A stretch of DNA of 64,000 nt from Parerythrobacter aestuarii (GCF_030140925.1 NZ_JARBWD010000002.1:186001-250000), one strand, 5' to 3'. Positions 27,374 to 37,343 are shown, counted from the stretch's first letter. Notes: a model not told the origin generated them from the sequence alone. A program made the numbers and translations.

Positions 27374-28776
27374 CGGGAAATGGTCCTTTCAAGCGAATGC
27401 AATGCGCGCGATGCGCGAATTATGTCGTGGCTGTGGCGGGCTTTCTCGAGCGCGACGAGGAGCGGCGACAGCGGCTCGAGCCCGCGTTTCTCCAGGGTTT
27501 CGTCGATTGCCGCCCGATCGGTCCGGCGCAGGCCCAGCTTGCGGGCAATGCGGGCTTCCATCTGTGCGGCATAGGGCCGGGTCAACAACTGCATGCGCCC
27601 GGTCCGCTGGATCACCCCTGCACCGTTCTCGACCAGCTGGCCCTTGCCGAAGGCAAAGGCCTGGCTTTCGACCAGCGCCGGGCCAAAGCGGCGGAAGGCG
27701 CGCCAACCGACGAGGAACAGCGCCATGATCAGGCATAACGTGGCGGCGAGGAACGGTGGCTCGAAGGCAAGGCTGAGAAGGTTGCGGGAGGATCCAAGAC
27801 CGTTGAGTGTGAGGTCGAACACAACTGGCAGGTCAACGTCGTCAGCTGCCGCATCGATGATCCGGTGTGCCATCTGCGCGCGGGACGCATCGGCCATGCC
27901 CCAGTTGTTCATCAGGTCGGGCTCAGCGACAATCGTGACTGGCCACTGGTCTTCATCGGCCGGCACATATGTGCCGGCCTCGTCGTAATAGTAGTCCTCG
28001 GCCTCGGTGTCGTAGGACTGGAAATTGCCGTCTTCGTCGTAATAGCCGACGTCGTCGGAAGCGACGACCTGGGGCGCCGATGCTTCGTTGCTCGCGGTCT
28101 CCGACGCTCGTTCGAAAGTCGCGGCCAGCAAGGCGTTGCCCGACTTGACCAAGGCCAGGCTACCCTTCGCGGATTCCGAGGTGAAAAACTGCATAGCCTC
28201 GCTCTCAGGCAGCTTTCCGTCGAGCGCATCGTTGCCTGTGGCGCTCCAGCCACGCGATTTCAATTCCTCGCCATTGACGAGATCGACTTCGATCTCCTGC
28301 TCCGCAACGACTGTATTCCAAAGGGGCGATTGCGCGCCGAGGATCTGGACCCAACCCGACTTCGCCTCGTCATTATTCGACCGCCCAGCGTACCACTTGG
28401 GCAGGATCACCAAAGTCGGCCCCTGCCAGCGGCGGTTTTCTATGATCGAGGCAAGTTCCTCCTGGTCCATCATGGCAGGAGGGGTAAGCACCAGCAGCGC
28501 GTAGTCATCGAAGGCTGCTTCGCTGCGCGAGACGGAGACATCGTGGTCTTCCCCCTCCAACAAGCGCACCAGTCCGGCGTAGCCCGTCAGCCCGTTCGAG
28601 GCGGCATGCGCCTGCCCGTTGTTGGCCGGGCCGGTCAGTTGCCCGGCTCCGATCAGGTAAAGGAATGCGATGAAAGCGATCGTTCCGAACAGCACCATCG
28701 CCAGCACACCGCCCTTGCCGAAGGCCTGTGGACGCGCGGCAAGGCCGCGCCGGACAGGGGAGGCGACGCTCGCCAT
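27370..28776 (-). CDS. DUF4350-domain membrane protein of the MoxR cluster
   Basis: 468 residues. An N-terminal helix (GVLAMVLFGTIAFIAFLYLIG) is followed by a soluble domain with TGYAGLVRLLEGEDHDV (DUF4350-like) and a second helix pair near residue 340 (PPFLAATLCLIMALFLVGWRAF). An acidic Asp/Tyr-rich stretch (DEDGNFQSYDTEAEDYYYDE) stands out near residue 255. It overlaps moxR by 4 bases, and its start ATG shares one base with the upstream DUF4129 stop. Function unknown. Confidence 0.8.
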
Positions 28777-29405
28777 CAGTCAAGCCGCTCCAGCGCGAAA
28801 TCGGCATAAGCACAGCGCGCCTGCTGCCAGTCGTCGCGGCCCAGTGCCTGAAGCGCGAACAGGCTACGTTCTACGCTGGTGGCGATGACACCGAATGCAG
28901 AACGCGCCTTGCCGGGCAGGCTCGGTTGCCCTGCCAGCTCGCGGGCGGTGCTACTGGGAATGACAAGGTCGGGGCGAGCCTCGGCGATCTGGCCAACACT
29001 GCGGTGCAGCAACAGGTGCACGGCCCCGGCATAGTCTCCGGCTTCGGCCAGGCGATCGGCTTCTTCCAGCAAGGCCAGGGCTTCGCGGCGCTCGGGCTGC
29101 CATTCAGGTGTTTCGCTGTCGGAACCGGCAGGCCGTTCGAAATAGGGGGAGACAAGCCGCCAGACGAGATAAGCGAGCATTGCAATCGCCAAGCCCAGCA
29201 AAACCCATTTCAAGACCGGCCACGCCGCTGCGATGGCCAGCGCTACGGGCTCGAACAGGTCGGCGAGTGCTTCGCCGAGCTGCTTGAGCCATTCTGGCGT
29301 TTCCGGTGGCGGGGTCGGTTCGAGCGGTTCGAACTGGATATCGGAATCGTCGCGGACACGCTCCCACGCACTTGCACTATCCGTACTGACCGACCCCGTT
29401 GTCAC
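28776..29405 (-). CDS. DUF4129-domain membrane protein heading the MoxR cluster
   Basis: 209 residues. A short N-terminal segment (ASAWERVRDDSD) precedes one membrane helix (LKWVLLGLAIAMLAYLVWRLV) and a cytoplasmic C-terminal DUF4129 domain (AGDYAGAVHLLLHRSVGQI, ARSAFGVIATSVERSLFALQ). It is the first gene of the cluster running to 23098, with a start near 29405. Homologues are sometimes fused to transglutaminase-like domains; none is present here. Confidence 0.78.
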   Translation of the reverse strand: MTTGSVSTDSASAWERVRDDSDIQFEPLEPTPPPETPEWLKQLGEALADLFEPVALAIAAAWPVLKWVLLGLAIAMLAYLVWRLVSPYFERPAGSDSETPEWQPERREALALLEEADRLAEAGDYAGAVHLLLHRSVGQIAEARPDLVIPSSTARELAGQPSLPGKARSAFGVIATSVERSLFALQALGRDDWQQARCAYADFALERLD

Positions 29406-29462
29406 GCCAGCCTAGGTGGCATGGTGAGCATGGCGGTGCAAGCCGTGATCTCGGCTATGACC

Positions 29463-30368
29463 TCAGTCTTCGACCTGGCCGCGTGCGCGCGCCATGCGAT
29501 AGGAACCCAGCATGCGCAACTTGGCGCAATGGAAGTCGAGTTCTTCCAGGGCCCGGTCGACGGCCGGGTCGCCGGGCGCGCCGACGATATCGGCGTAAAA
29601 GGTCGTCGCGGAGAAGCTCGCACCCTGCTGGTAGCTTTCCAGCTTGGTCATGTTGACGCCATTGGTCGCGAAACCGCCCATGGCCTTGTAGAGCGCGGCA
29701 GGGATGTTCTTCACGGTGAAGACGAAGGTGGTCATCGCCGGTTCGCCGTCCAGCGTGGCAGGATCGAGGCCTTCTTTCGCCAGCACGACAAATCGCGTGG
29801 TGTTGTCATGCGCGTCCTCGACATTCTGCTCGACGATCTGCAGCCCGTAGAGTTCGGCTGCCAGCGCGGGGGCAATGGCGGCGAACTTGCGTTCCTGCAG
29901 CTCCGCGACATGCGCTGCGGCACCAGCGGTGTCGGCAAAGCTGAGCGGCATCATGCCGCGCTCGCGAATGAACTCGCGCGACTGGCCTAGCGCTTGCGGG
30001 TGCGAATACACCGCTTCGAACGGGCCCGGGCCGAGGCCCATAAGCGCATGTTCGATCCGCATGAAGTGTTCGCCGACAATCTGCAGTCCGCTGCCCGGAA
30101 GCAGGAAATGGATGTCGGCGACGCGGCCGTGCTGGCTGTTCTCGATCGGGATGATGGCGCAGCCCGCCTGGCCCGTTTGCACTGCTTCGATGGCATCTTC
30201 GAAGCTGAAACAGGGTAGCGGCAGCAGCTCGGGCGCATATTCCTGCGCTGCGCGATGTGAATTGGCGCCGGGCGCACCTTGCAAGGCGATCGCGCGCGCC
30301 GGATCGGCGCCGGCAGCTGTTCGCATCTGCTCGACCATGGCGAGCGCCGGGGCGGGAAAGCTCAACAT
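29463..30368 (-). CDS. pheA: Prephenate dehydratase
   Basis: Converts prephenate to phenylpyruvate in phenylalanine synthesis. About 301 residues from the ATG giving MLSFPAPALAMVEQM; an in-frame TTG thirteen codons upstream is less likely. The catalytic domain shows ALQGAPGANSHRAA and the IPIENSQHG motif. The active-site Thr-containing NTTRFVVL near residue 205 is followed by a C-terminal ACT regulatory domain (FTVKNIPAALYKAMGGFATNGVNMTKLES) for phenylalanine feedback. The ACT ESYQ form is the usual one. Confidence 0.93.
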   Translation of the reverse strand: MLSFPAPALAMVEQMRTAAGADPARAIALQGAPGANSHRAAQEYAPELLPLPCFSFEDAIEAVQTGQAGCAIIPIENSQHGRVADIHFLLPGSGLQIVGEHFMRIEHALMGLGPGPFEAVYSHPQALGQSREFIRERGMMPLSFADTAGAAAHVAELQERKFAAIAPALAAELYGLQIVEQNVEDAHDNTTRFVVLAKEGLDPATLDGEPAMTTFVFTVKNIPAALYKAMGGFATNGVNMTKLESYQQGASFSATTFYADIVGAPGDPAVDRALEELDFHCAKLRMLGSYRMARARGQVED

Positions 30369-30545
30369 CAGGGCAGCGCGGGTAGCGCCGGGCGAGTTGC
30401 GCGGCAAGCAATTCCCGTTTCCGACAATGCACCGATAGCGTGAAAAGGGCGGTGCAAGCGACGCATATGGCCTTGCGAAACCCGGGCAGGCTGACTAGAG
30501 CGCGGCCACAACACCATTGGCTAGCTTTGCGCGGATTCTCATCGC

Positions 30546-31223
30546 ATGACTGATAATCGCAATACCATCTTCGGCTGGATCCTGTTCTCCGGCATCGTCG
30601 CTCTCGGCGTCTCGATCCTGGCCGGCAAGTATTTCCATGCCGACAGCCCCGAGCATCTCGAAGAGGGCGAATCCGGATTCTACATCGCCAGCGCGGACGG
30701 CGCTGAAGGCGGCGCTGCTGCCGAGATGACCATGGCAGCGGCTCTTAACATGGAAAGCGTTACCGCCAGCGCCGGTGAGCAGATTTTCGCCAAGTGCGTT
30801 GCCTGCCATACCATCGAGCAGGGAGGTGCCAACGGTATCGGCCCGAACCTGTGGGGCATCATGGGCCAGCCGATCGGCAAGCACGCTGCCGGTTTCGCCT
30901 ACTCCAGTGCGCTCTCCGGGAAGGGTGGCAACTGGGATTGGGACACCATGAACGAGTGGCTCAAGAGCCCGCGTGCCTTCGCCAACGGGACCAAGATGAG
31001 CTTTGCCGGCCTGTCCAAGATCGAAGATCGCGCAGCCGTGGCACTGTACATGAACTCGATGGGTTCAAACGTGCCGGTGCCGGAATATGTCGAAGCCGTT
31101 GCGGCCGAGGCTGATGGCACCGCTGTCGAAGGTGCAGGCGTGGAAGGCGGCGACATTGATCCGGTTGAAGCTGCTGGCGGTGCTGCCGACGCGGTCCCGG
31201 TGCCGGCCGAAGCCGCCGAATAA
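30546..31223 (+). CDS. Membrane-anchored cytochrome c (CycM-like)
   Basis: 225 residues. An uncleaved N-terminal helix (IFGWILFSGIVALGVSILAG) tethers a class I cytochrome c domain. Haem attachment is at CVACHT (Cys84 and Cys87, His88), and the axial Met is in GTKMSFAGL near residue 160. A C-terminal Ala/Glu/Val-rich tail of about 50 residues is low-complexity. Such anchored c2/c552 types carry electrons between bc1 and the terminal oxidase. A good intrinsic terminator hairpin follows. Confidence 0.92.
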   Translation: MTDNRNTIFGWILFSGIVALGVSILAGKYFHADSPEHLEEGESGFYIASADGAEGGAAAEMTMAAALNMESVTASAGEQIFAKCVACHTIEQGGANGIGPNLWGIMGQPIGKHAAGFAYSSALSGKGGNWDWDTMNEWLKSPRAFANGTKMSFAGLSKIEDRAAVALYMNSMGSNVPVPEYVEAVAAEADGTAVEGAGVEGGDIDPVEAAGGAADAVPVPAEAAE

Positions 31224-31235
31224 GACGGCTGCAAG

Positions 31236-31260
31236 AAGGGCCGCTGTCCTAGCGGCCCTT
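31236..31260. terminator. Bidirectional intrinsic terminator between cytochrome c and rlmE
   Basis: AAGGGCCGCT and AGCGGCCCTT form a perfect 10-bp stem with a 5-base loop. It sits just after the cytochrome c gene and overlaps the last codons of the convergent rlmE gene, so it can serve both strands. Confidence 0.72.
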
Positions 31261-31911
31261 GAATCCCTGAGCGACAACATACCACTCCGACGAGCCTTTG
31301 CGGCTGGCCGGAGGTTTGGCGTGCTTGACGGTCCTGAAGTGCTTTTTCAGAAGCGCCAGCAGTTCGCTGTCGGTCCCGCCCGCCAGTACCTTGGCGAGAA
31401 ATGTCCCGCCTTCCTCCAAAGTCTCGATGGCGAAGTGAGCGGCGGTTTCGACTAGCCCCATGGTACGCAAATGATCGGTCTGCTTGTGACCGACGGTGTT
31501 GGCCGCCATGTCGCTCATCACTAGGTTGGGCGGCCCGTCGAGTGTCTCTTCCAGCGCAGCGGGTGCTTCATCGGCCATGAAATCCATCTGGAAGATTGTC
31601 ACGCCTTCGATCGGCTCGGTTTCCAGCAGGTCGATGCCGACCACTGCTGCCTTGGGCCTGACCTTGCGCACCACCTGGCTCCAGCCGCCCGGAGCGATGC
31701 CGAGGTCGACCACGCGCGACGCGTTCTTTAGCAGACCGAATTTCTCGTCCAGTTCGATCAGCTTGTAGGCTGCGCGACTGCGATAGCCTTCGGCCTTGGC
31801 CTGTTTGACATAGGGATCGTTGAGCTGGCGCTCGAGCCAGCGGGTCGAAGAAGCGGTGCGCCCCCGGGCGGTCTTGACCCGTTTGCCCGCGTCACGGCCA
31901 GACCGGCTCAT
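31249..31911 (-). CDS. rlmE: 23S rRNA (uridine2552-2'-O)-methyltransferase RlmE/FtsJ
   Basis: 220 residues. AdoMet site in VVDLGIAPGGWSQV near residue 70, ILQMDF-like IFQMDFMAD and the catalytic DMAANTVGH (Asp) and FLAKVLAGG (Lys) blocks are all present, giving the K-D-K-E tetrad region. It methylates U2552 in the peptidyl transferase centre. The N-terminus carries a short basic extension (GKRVKTARGRTASSTRWLER). It overlaps the upstream ppx gene by 4 bases. Confidence 0.93.
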   Translation of the reverse strand: MSRSGRDAGKRVKTARGRTASSTRWLERQLNDPYVKQAKAEGYRSRAAYKLIELDEKFGLLKNASRVVDLGIAPGGWSQVVRKVRPKAAVVGIDLLETEPIEGVTIFQMDFMADEAPAALEETLDGPPNLVMSDMAANTVGHKQTDHLRTMGLVETAAHFAIETLEEGGTFLAKVLAGGTDSELLALLKKHFRTVKHAKPPASRKGSSEWYVVAQGFKGR

Positions 31912-33143
31912 CGGCGGGCCTCACGCTGCTCGCGAGGCGTCGACAGCTCGTCGGCCATCAGGCTGCGCAGGATTCCTTCGCGAATACCGCGATCGGCTAC
32001 GCCCAGTTGTCGCGCCGGCCACAGATCGAGGATAGCTTCGAGGATCGCGCAACCGGCCACGACCAGTTCAGCGCGGTCCTGACCGATGCAGGGAAGGGTG
32101 CAGCGTTCCTCCACGCTCATGCCGGACAGGCGAGAGGAGATGTCGCGCATGGCGGCGGATTCGACGATCAGGCCGTCGACCGCACCGCGATCGTATTGCG
32201 GCAGGCCGAGGTGCAGGCTGGCGAGCGTCGTGACCGTGCCACTGGTACCAAGCAGGCGGATATCGTCGGCCCTCGCGGCGTTGGTCACACGTTCGGCAAA
32301 AGGAGCAAAGCTCTCGCTCACCACCCGGCGCATTTCGGCATAGCGGGCCAGCCGCGCTTCCTCGCCCCGGCCCTGGCGGGTGACCATGTCGGTCAACGAG
32401 ACCACGCCCCACGGCACGCTCTGCCAGTCGAGGATGCGCGGCACGGCGCGCCCGTCGGGTTCGATCAATACCAGCTCGGTCGAGCCGCCGCCGATGTCGA
32501 AGATCACTGCGCGTCCTTCGCCGGGTTCGAGCAGGATATGACAGCCCAGCACCGCCAGCCGCGCTTCCTCTTGCGCGGTGATGATATCGAGCGCGATGCC
32601 GGTTTCCTCGCGCACGCGGGCGATGAATTCCTCGCCGTTGGACGCCCGGCGACAGGCCTCGGTAGCGACCGAGCGGGCGAGGAAGACCTTGCGCCTCTGG
32701 AGCTTTTCCGAGCAGATCTTCAGCGCGCCCAACGCCCGGTCCATCGCTTCGTCGGACAGCTGCCCGCTATGGGCCAGCCCTTCGCCGAGCTTCACCACCC
32801 GGCTGAAGGCATCAATGACGGTGAAGTTCTCGCCTGAGGGGCGCGCGATCAGCAGGCGGCAGTTGTTGGTGCCGAGATCGAGCGCGGCATAAGCCTGGCG
32901 GAAATGGGGTCTGTGTTGCCCGGGGCGGCCCTTCTTGGCGCTTTGGTGGTTCGCCTGATGGTTGGGACGCGCACCATTGGCAGACGGCCTGCGCGCGCGG
33001 CCATCCCTGCCAGTGCGGCGATCGGATGCAGTATCTTCGGGCGGCGGGGAACTCTTGTAGCGAAAATCGGCTACCTTGCCGGACCTTTTGTTCCCTTTGC
33101 GGCCTGCCCTCCCTTTCCTGTCCGGCGGAGACAAATCCGCCAT
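31908..33143 (-). CDS. ppx: Ppx/GppA-family exopolyphosphatase
   Basis: 411 residues from the ATG giving MADLSPPDRKGRAG; a further upstream TTG in the frame is unlikely. A basic, low-complexity N-terminal arm of about 85 residues (RRTGRDGRARRPS) precedes the ASKHA ATPase fold. The phosphate-loop motifs are AALDLGTNNCRLLI, the FDIGGGSTELVLI block and LLGTSGTVTTLA. It hydrolyses polyphosphate or pppGpp. It is cotranscribed with rlmE. The disordered arm is a lineage-specific extension. Confidence 0.92.
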   Translation of the reverse strand: MADLSPPDRKGRAGRKGNKRSGKVADFRYKSSPPPEDTASDRRTGRDGRARRPSANGARPNHQANHQSAKKGRPGQHRPHFRQAYAALDLGTNNCRLLIARPSGENFTVIDAFSRVVKLGEGLAHSGQLSDEAMDRALGALKICSEKLQRRKVFLARSVATEACRRASNGEEFIARVREETGIALDIITAQEEARLAVLGCHILLEPGEGRAVIFDIGGGSTELVLIEPDGRAVPRILDWQSVPWGVVSLTDMVTRQGRGEEARLARYAEMRRVVSESFAPFAERVTNAARADDIRLLGTSGTVTTLASLHLGLPQYDRGAVDGLIVESAAMRDISSRLSGMSVEERCTLPCIGQDRAELVVAGCAILEAILDLWPARQLGVADRGIREGILRSLMADELSTPREQREARR

Positions 33144-33342
33144 AATATCAACGTCTCTTTCTTCCTCTCGCACGCACTTGGCACGAGGACCTGGGGCAGA
33201 AGTTAGTGGCAACAACGGCTTACGGCAAGAGGATCGCTGCGGCGGTGCTCTCAGCGGCCTTGACGCAGGGCAGGCAGCAACCTAAATGCGCCGCCTCTCC
33301 AGCAGCCCGGACGCGATTCTGCCCGGCGCTCGCTGCGACTGA

Positions 33343-33416
33343 TGCCCCGTCGTCTAATGGTAAGACTACGGACTCTGACTCCGTCAATTGAGGTTCGAAT
33401 CCTCACGGGGCATCCA
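33343..33416 (+). tRNA. tRNA-Gln (CUG anticodon), CCA encoded
   Basis: Complete cloverleaf: acceptor TGCCCCG pairs with CGGGGCA, the D stem is GTCT/AGAC, and the anticodon stem ACGGA/TCCGT encloses the loop CTCTGAC with anticodon CTG. The T arm is TGAGG-TTCGAAT-CCTCA. The discriminator base is T and CCA follows in the DNA. The CUG anticodon reads CAG, so this is glutamine. Confidence 0.96.
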
Positions 33417-33529
33417 TTCTCTCTCGATTGCGACATCCTGCAACGATTCTTCGTTTGACTCGCTGAGCCTGTATCTCCAAGGGCTTATTGCAAGTGATTT
33501 GCATTAGTGTTTGAAGGATCGTTCACCCC

Positions 33530-34087
33530 ATGGGCAAAGCCAAGACCCGCAATTTCCTCGTCAAATGCCATTTGTGGGCCGCAGGCCTGCTGGCTCCGCT
33601 GTTTATCCTTGTTGCCTACACCGGCGGGGCTTACCTGCTCGACTACAAGGGCGAGGTAGTCGAGACACCCATCACCGTGCCGGAAGGGACATTGCTCGAT
33701 CCGGACAGCGCGAGCATCGAAGAGGATGTCCATGCGGTGCTGGCCGCAAACGATCTCGACATCGGGTTCGACTACCTGCGCATGCGACCGGGCTCGATCA
33801 TGACCCGCCCGACCAGCCGCGATTACGTGGTCCTGTCGCAGGGTGAAGACGGCGCCTGGACCGGCACCTTCAACCAACCGGACCTGCAATATTCCCTGAT
33901 CGAACTGCACAAGGGTCATGGACCGCAGCTCTATCGCTATTACCAGATCCTTGCCGCGATAGTGCTGTTCCTGGTCGTGCTGGGCGGGCTCATCGTTGGC
34001 TGGATGGCTCCGGGTTATCGCCGGGCGACGACCATTGGCCTTGGCAGCGGAACCGTGGTGTTTGCGATGCTGGCATTCGTCCTCTGA
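33530..34087 (+). CDS. PepSY-associated membrane protein
   Basis: 185 residues with an N-terminal helix (HLWAAGLLAPLFILVAYTGGAYL), a periplasmic region (about residues 40-135) containing GFDYLRMRPGS and the IELHKGHGP motif, and two C-terminal helices (ILAAIVLFLVVLGGLIVGW). This is the general plan of PepSY-TM proteins, often linked to iron uptake or reductase helper roles, though no reductase partner sits nearby. It is a family-level assignment only. It starts after tRNA-Gln with 113 bases between. Confidence 0.72.
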   Translation: MGKAKTRNFLVKCHLWAAGLLAPLFILVAYTGGAYLLDYKGEVVETPITVPEGTLLDPDSASIEEDVHAVLAANDLDIGFDYLRMRPGSIMTRPTSRDYVVLSQGEDGAWTGTFNQPDLQYSLIELHKGHGPQLYRYYQILAAIVLFLVVLGGLIVGWMAPGYRRATTIGLGSGTVVFAMLAFVL

Positions 34088-34135
34088 CCGCGCGCAGTCT
34101 TGCCCCGGTCACGGCTTGGCCTTAGGGCCGGGGCA

Positions 34136-35017
34136 ATGAAAGATAAGAACGACCGCAAGTTGAGCGACCGCCGGTTTTACCGTGCGGAACAGGAAGCCCG
34201 CTTTTCCGAAAGCAGCCCCACCGACACTCCGCAAACTCGCCACCCGGCCTATCGGCTGGCTTTCCAGGACACCGAGTTCCTGCTGCGCGAAGAACTGCGC
34301 CCGGTGCGTTTCCAATTGGAGCTGCTCAAGCCGGAGATGCTGCTGGAGGAAGCCGGTGTGGGGTCAACGCTGGTGATGTATGGCTCTGCGCGGATCCCCT
34401 CGCCGGAAGACGCCGAGGCCAAGATCGAAGCGGCCAAGGGGCGCGATGAATACGAGCAGAAGGTCGCCGCCAACCTCGCCGCCAAGGCCAAGTATTATGC
34501 CGAAGCCTACAAGCTGGCGCGGATGGTCAGTGAAAAGGCCATTGTCGAAGACGGCAAGCGCCAATTCGTGATCTGTTCGGGTGGTGGCCCCTCGATCATG
34601 GAGGCGGCCAATCGCGGGGCCAGCGATGCCGGCGCGGAATCGGTCGGGCTCAACATCATCCTGCCGCACGAACAGGCACCCAATCAGTATGTGACGCCCT
34701 ATCTTTCGCTCAACTTCCATTATTTCGCGCTGCGCAAGATGCACTTCCTGCTGCGGGCGAAGGCGGTGGCGGTATTCCCCGGCGGCTTCGGCACCTTTGA
34801 CGAATTCTTCGAGCTGCTGACGTTGATCCAGACCGGCAAGATGAAAGCGATGCCGATCCTGCTGTTCGGGCGCGATTTCTGGACCCGGGTGGTCAATTTC
34901 GAAGCCATTGCCGAAGAAGGGACTATCTCCAAGCGGGATCTCGACCTGATTACCTGGTGCGAGACTGCCGAGGAGGCATGGGCGCACATTGCCGAGTTTT
35001 ACGACATCCCTGCCTAG
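34136..35017 (+). CDS. LOG-family protein (TIGR00730-like, lysine decarboxylase fold)
   Basis: 293 residues. The LOG signature is present in two blocks: GGGPSIMEAANRGASDAG near residue 158 and PGGFGTFDEFFELLT near residue 220, with the YGSARIP Rossmann start before them. LOG proteins hydrolyse nucleotide ribosides, classically cytokinin-type adenosine monophosphates. An N-terminal extension of about 80 residues (RLAFQDTEFLLREELRP) is as usual for the longer subgroup. I start at the ATG following GGGGCA. Its role in this organism is not known. Confidence 0.9.
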   Translation: MKDKNDRKLSDRRFYRAEQEARFSESSPTDTPQTRHPAYRLAFQDTEFLLREELRPVRFQLELLKPEMLLEEAGVGSTLVMYGSARIPSPEDAEAKIEAAKGRDEYEQKVAANLAAKAKYYAEAYKLARMVSEKAIVEDGKRQFVICSGGGPSIMEAANRGASDAGAESVGLNIILPHEQAPNQYVTPYLSLNFHYFALRKMHFLLRAKAVAVFPGGFGTFDEFFELLTLIQTGKMKAMPILLFGRDFWTRVVNFEAIAEEGTISKRDLDLITWCETAEEAWAHIAEFYDIPA

Positions 35018-35023
35018 CGGCCA

Positions 35024-35785
35024 TTAGTCATCCAGCCGGACCGCCTGGTGCCCGAGCGGGCCTGATCCCTTGCCGTAACCAGGGGCATTGGCGATCGCTT
35101 CACGTACGAAGCGACGACCGAGGCGCACAGCGTGTTCCAGCGACTGGCCATGGCCAAGCAGCGTGGCGATAGCGCTGGAGAGTGTGCAGCCCGTGCCATG
35201 GGTATGGCGGGTATCGATCCGGGCATCGTCGAAGCTCGCGTGCCTGTTGGCCGGGTCGAAGAGCGTGTCGACAATGCGGCTGCCATCGCCATGCCCGCCC
35301 TTGGCGAGATAGGCTATTCCGCGCCGTTCCATCGCCTCATGCCCACCCAGCGCCGCCAGCTCGGGCAGGTTGGGCGTGGTCAGCGTGGCGATTTCCATCA
35401 GCCACTCGAACATCTCGATGGTCGCAGCATCGGCCAGCACTGCGCCGCTGGTCGCAACCATGACAGGATCGAACACGATCGGGCAGCCAAGGTCTTCCAG
35501 CCTGTCGGCCACGACTTCGGCTATGTCGGCATTGCCCAACATGCCGATCTTGATGGCGTCCACGCCAATATCGTCCACGCAGGCGTCAATCTGCGCAGCA
35601 ACGAGGTCGGGTGCGAGAGTTTCCACCGCGGCCACGCCTAAGGTGTTTTGCGCAGTCACGGCGGTGATCGCTGTCATGGCATAGCCGCCGAGCATGGTGA
35701 TGGTCTTGATATCGGCCTGGATCCCGGCACCGCCTGAACTGTCGGAGCCTGCAATGGCGAGAATGCGGGGTGGCGCAGTCTTCAA
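35024..35785 (-). CDS. thiD: Hydroxymethylpyrimidine/phosphomethylpyrimidine kinase
   Basis: 253 residues. It phosphorylates HMP and HMP-P in thiamine synthesis. The ThiD motifs are ILAIAGSDSSGGAGIQADIKT at the N-terminus, VFDPVMVATSG, and TRHTHGTGCTLSSAIA with the catalytic Asp/Gly pocket. No ATG fits the family's N-terminus. A TTG at 35785 overlapping the stop of the small upstream gene (TTGA) gives the correct start, LKTAPPRILAIAG, and implies translational coupling. Confidence 0.92.
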   Translation of the reverse strand: MKTAPPRILAIAGSDSSGGAGIQADIKTITMLGGYAMTAITAVTAQNTLGVAAVETLAPDLVAAQIDACVDDIGVDAIKIGMLGNADIAEVVADRLEDLGCPIVFDPVMVATSGAVLADAATIEMFEWLMEIATLTTPNLPELAALGGHEAMERRGIAYLAKGGHGDGSRIVDTLFDPANRHASFDDARIDTRHTHGTGCTLSSAIATLLGHGQSLEHAVRLGRRFVREAIANAPGYGKGSGPLGHQAVRLDD

Positions 35786-36006
35786 CCCTTGAACTTCCGC
35801 TCTTGGCTGGGCGGAAATTTTTCGTGCAGCGCCTTGGCGCGGGTCGGGCGATCCATCAGTTCGCCGCCGCAATTGGGGCAGCGATCGTCGAGGTCCTCGG
35901 CGCATTCTGCACAATAGGTGCACTCGAAGCTGCAGATGAACGCGCCGGGGGCTTCGGCGGGCAAATCAGTGCCGCAGCGTTCGCAGTCGGGGCGCATCTG
36001 CAGCAT
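35782..36006 (-). CDS. DUF1272-family small zinc-ribbon protein
   Basis: 74 residues with eight cysteines arranged as CxxC-type pairs (CERCGTDLP, CSFECTYCAECAEDLDDRCPNCGGE), expected to bind zinc. DUF1272 proteins are short and mostly uncharacterised. Its ATG overlaps the glmM stop by one base and its stop overlaps the thiD start, so it sits in the glmM-DUF1272-thiD run. Confidence 0.88.
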   Translation of the reverse strand: MLQMRPDCERCGTDLPAEAPGAFICSFECTYCAECAEDLDDRCPNCGGELMDRPTRAKALHEKFPPSQERKFKG

Positions 36007-37343
36007 CAGCCCACCGCCTTCACAGCATCGCAGATCCGGTCGACTACGGCTTCAACCTGTGCCCCGTCGTCACCTTCGGCCATCACCCGGATGACCGGCT
36101 CGGTGCCGGAAGGACGGATTACCAGCCGACCTTTGCCCGCTAGCTCGGCTTCGGCATCGGCGATCACTGACTTGACGTCGACATCCTCCAGCGGCGTGCC
36201 TCCGGCAAAGCGCACGTTCTTAAGCAGTTGCGGCACCGGGTCGAACACATGCAGCACTTCGCTCGCAGGCTTACGGAAATGCACCAGGCTGGAGAGCACC
36301 CGCAGCGCGGCCACCGTGCCGTCGCCGGTGGTGGCATGGTCGAGCAGGATCATGTGCCCCGATTGTTCGCCGCCGATGTTGAAGCCGCCTGCCTTCATTC
36401 GCTCGAGCACATAGCGGTCGCCGACCTTGGTTCGCTCAAGCGTCAGGCCCTTGTCCGCAAGATAGCGCTCGAGACCCAGGTTGCTCATGACCGTGGCAAC
36501 CACGCCGCCACCGCGCAGCACGCCTTTTTCTGCCATCCGGATGGCGATCAGGCCCATGATCTGATCGCCGTCGACCGCATTGCCTTTCTCGTCGATCACT
36601 ATCAACCGGTCGGCATCGCCATCGAGCGCGATGCCGACATCGGCGCCTTCCTCGACCACCTTGGCCTTGATCGCATCGAGCGAGGTCGAGCCGACCCCGT
36701 CGTTGATGTTGGTCCCATTGGGGGTGACGCCCAGAGTGATGACTTCGGCTCCCAGCTCCCAGATGGCCGATGGAGCGACCTGGTAGGCGGCACCGTTGGC
36801 GCAATCGACCACGACCTTGAGCCCATCAAAGCGCGTTTCCGTGCTGATCGACTGCTTGAGCGCATGGATGTAGCGACCGCGCGCATCTTCGATCCGCCGG
36901 GCGCGGCCGATCTCGGAAGCCGCAGCCAGTTGCGGTTCGCTTTCGATGCCCCGCTCGATCTCCAGCTCGACCTCGTCCGACAGCTTGAACCCGTCCGGCC
37001 CGAACAGCTTGATGCCATTATCGCGATAGGGGTTGTGGCTGGCGGATATCATCACGCCCAGGTCAGCGCGCATTTCGCGGGTCAGCATGGCGATGGCGGG
37101 TGTCGGCAGCGGCCCGGTCTGGATCACGTCCATTCCCACGCTGGTAAACCCGGCCACCAGGGCCGATTCCATCATGTAGCCCGACAGACGCGTGTCCTTG
37201 CCGATCACCACCCGGTGACGATGGTCCCCGCGGCGAAAATGCGCGCCTGCCGCCTGCGCGACCCGCATGGCAGTGGCAGCTGTCATGTTTCCGGAATTGG
37301 TCTCGCCCCGGATCCCGTCAGTTCCGAAGAATTTGCGCGCCAT
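36006..37343 (-). CDS. glmM: Phosphoglucosamine mutase
   Basis: 445 residues. It interconverts glucosamine-6-P and glucosamine-1-P for cell wall and LPS precursors. The start is [14 protein letters not shown], the phosphoserine loop [13 protein letters not shown] has Ser near position 102, the metal loop is [13 protein letters not shown], the sugar loop GGEQSGHM, and the phosphate loop [12 protein letters not shown] is at the C-terminus. It is first in a run with DUF1272 and thiD overlapping downstream. Confidence 0.97.
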   Translation of the reverse strand: MARKFFGTDGIRGETNSGNMTAATAMRVAQAAGAHFRRGDHRHRVVIGKDTRLSGYMMESALVAGFTSVGMDVIQTGPLPTPAIAMLTREMRADLGVMISASHNPYRDNGIKLFGPDGFKLSDEVELEIERGIESEPQLAAASEIGRARRIEDARGRYIHALKQSISTETRFDGLKVVVDCANGAAYQVAPSAIWELGAEVITLGVTPNGTNINDGVGSTSLDAIKAKVVEEGADVGIALDGDADRLIVIDEKGNAVDGDQIMGLIAIRMAEKGVLRGGGVVATVMSNLGLERYLADKGLTLERTKVGDRYVLERMKAGGFNIGGEQSGHMILLDHATTGDGTVAALRVLSSLVHFRKPASEVLHVFDPVPQLLKNVRFAGGTPLEDVDVKSVIADAEAELAGKGRLVIRPSGTEPVIRVMAEGDDGAQVEAVVDRICDAVKAVG

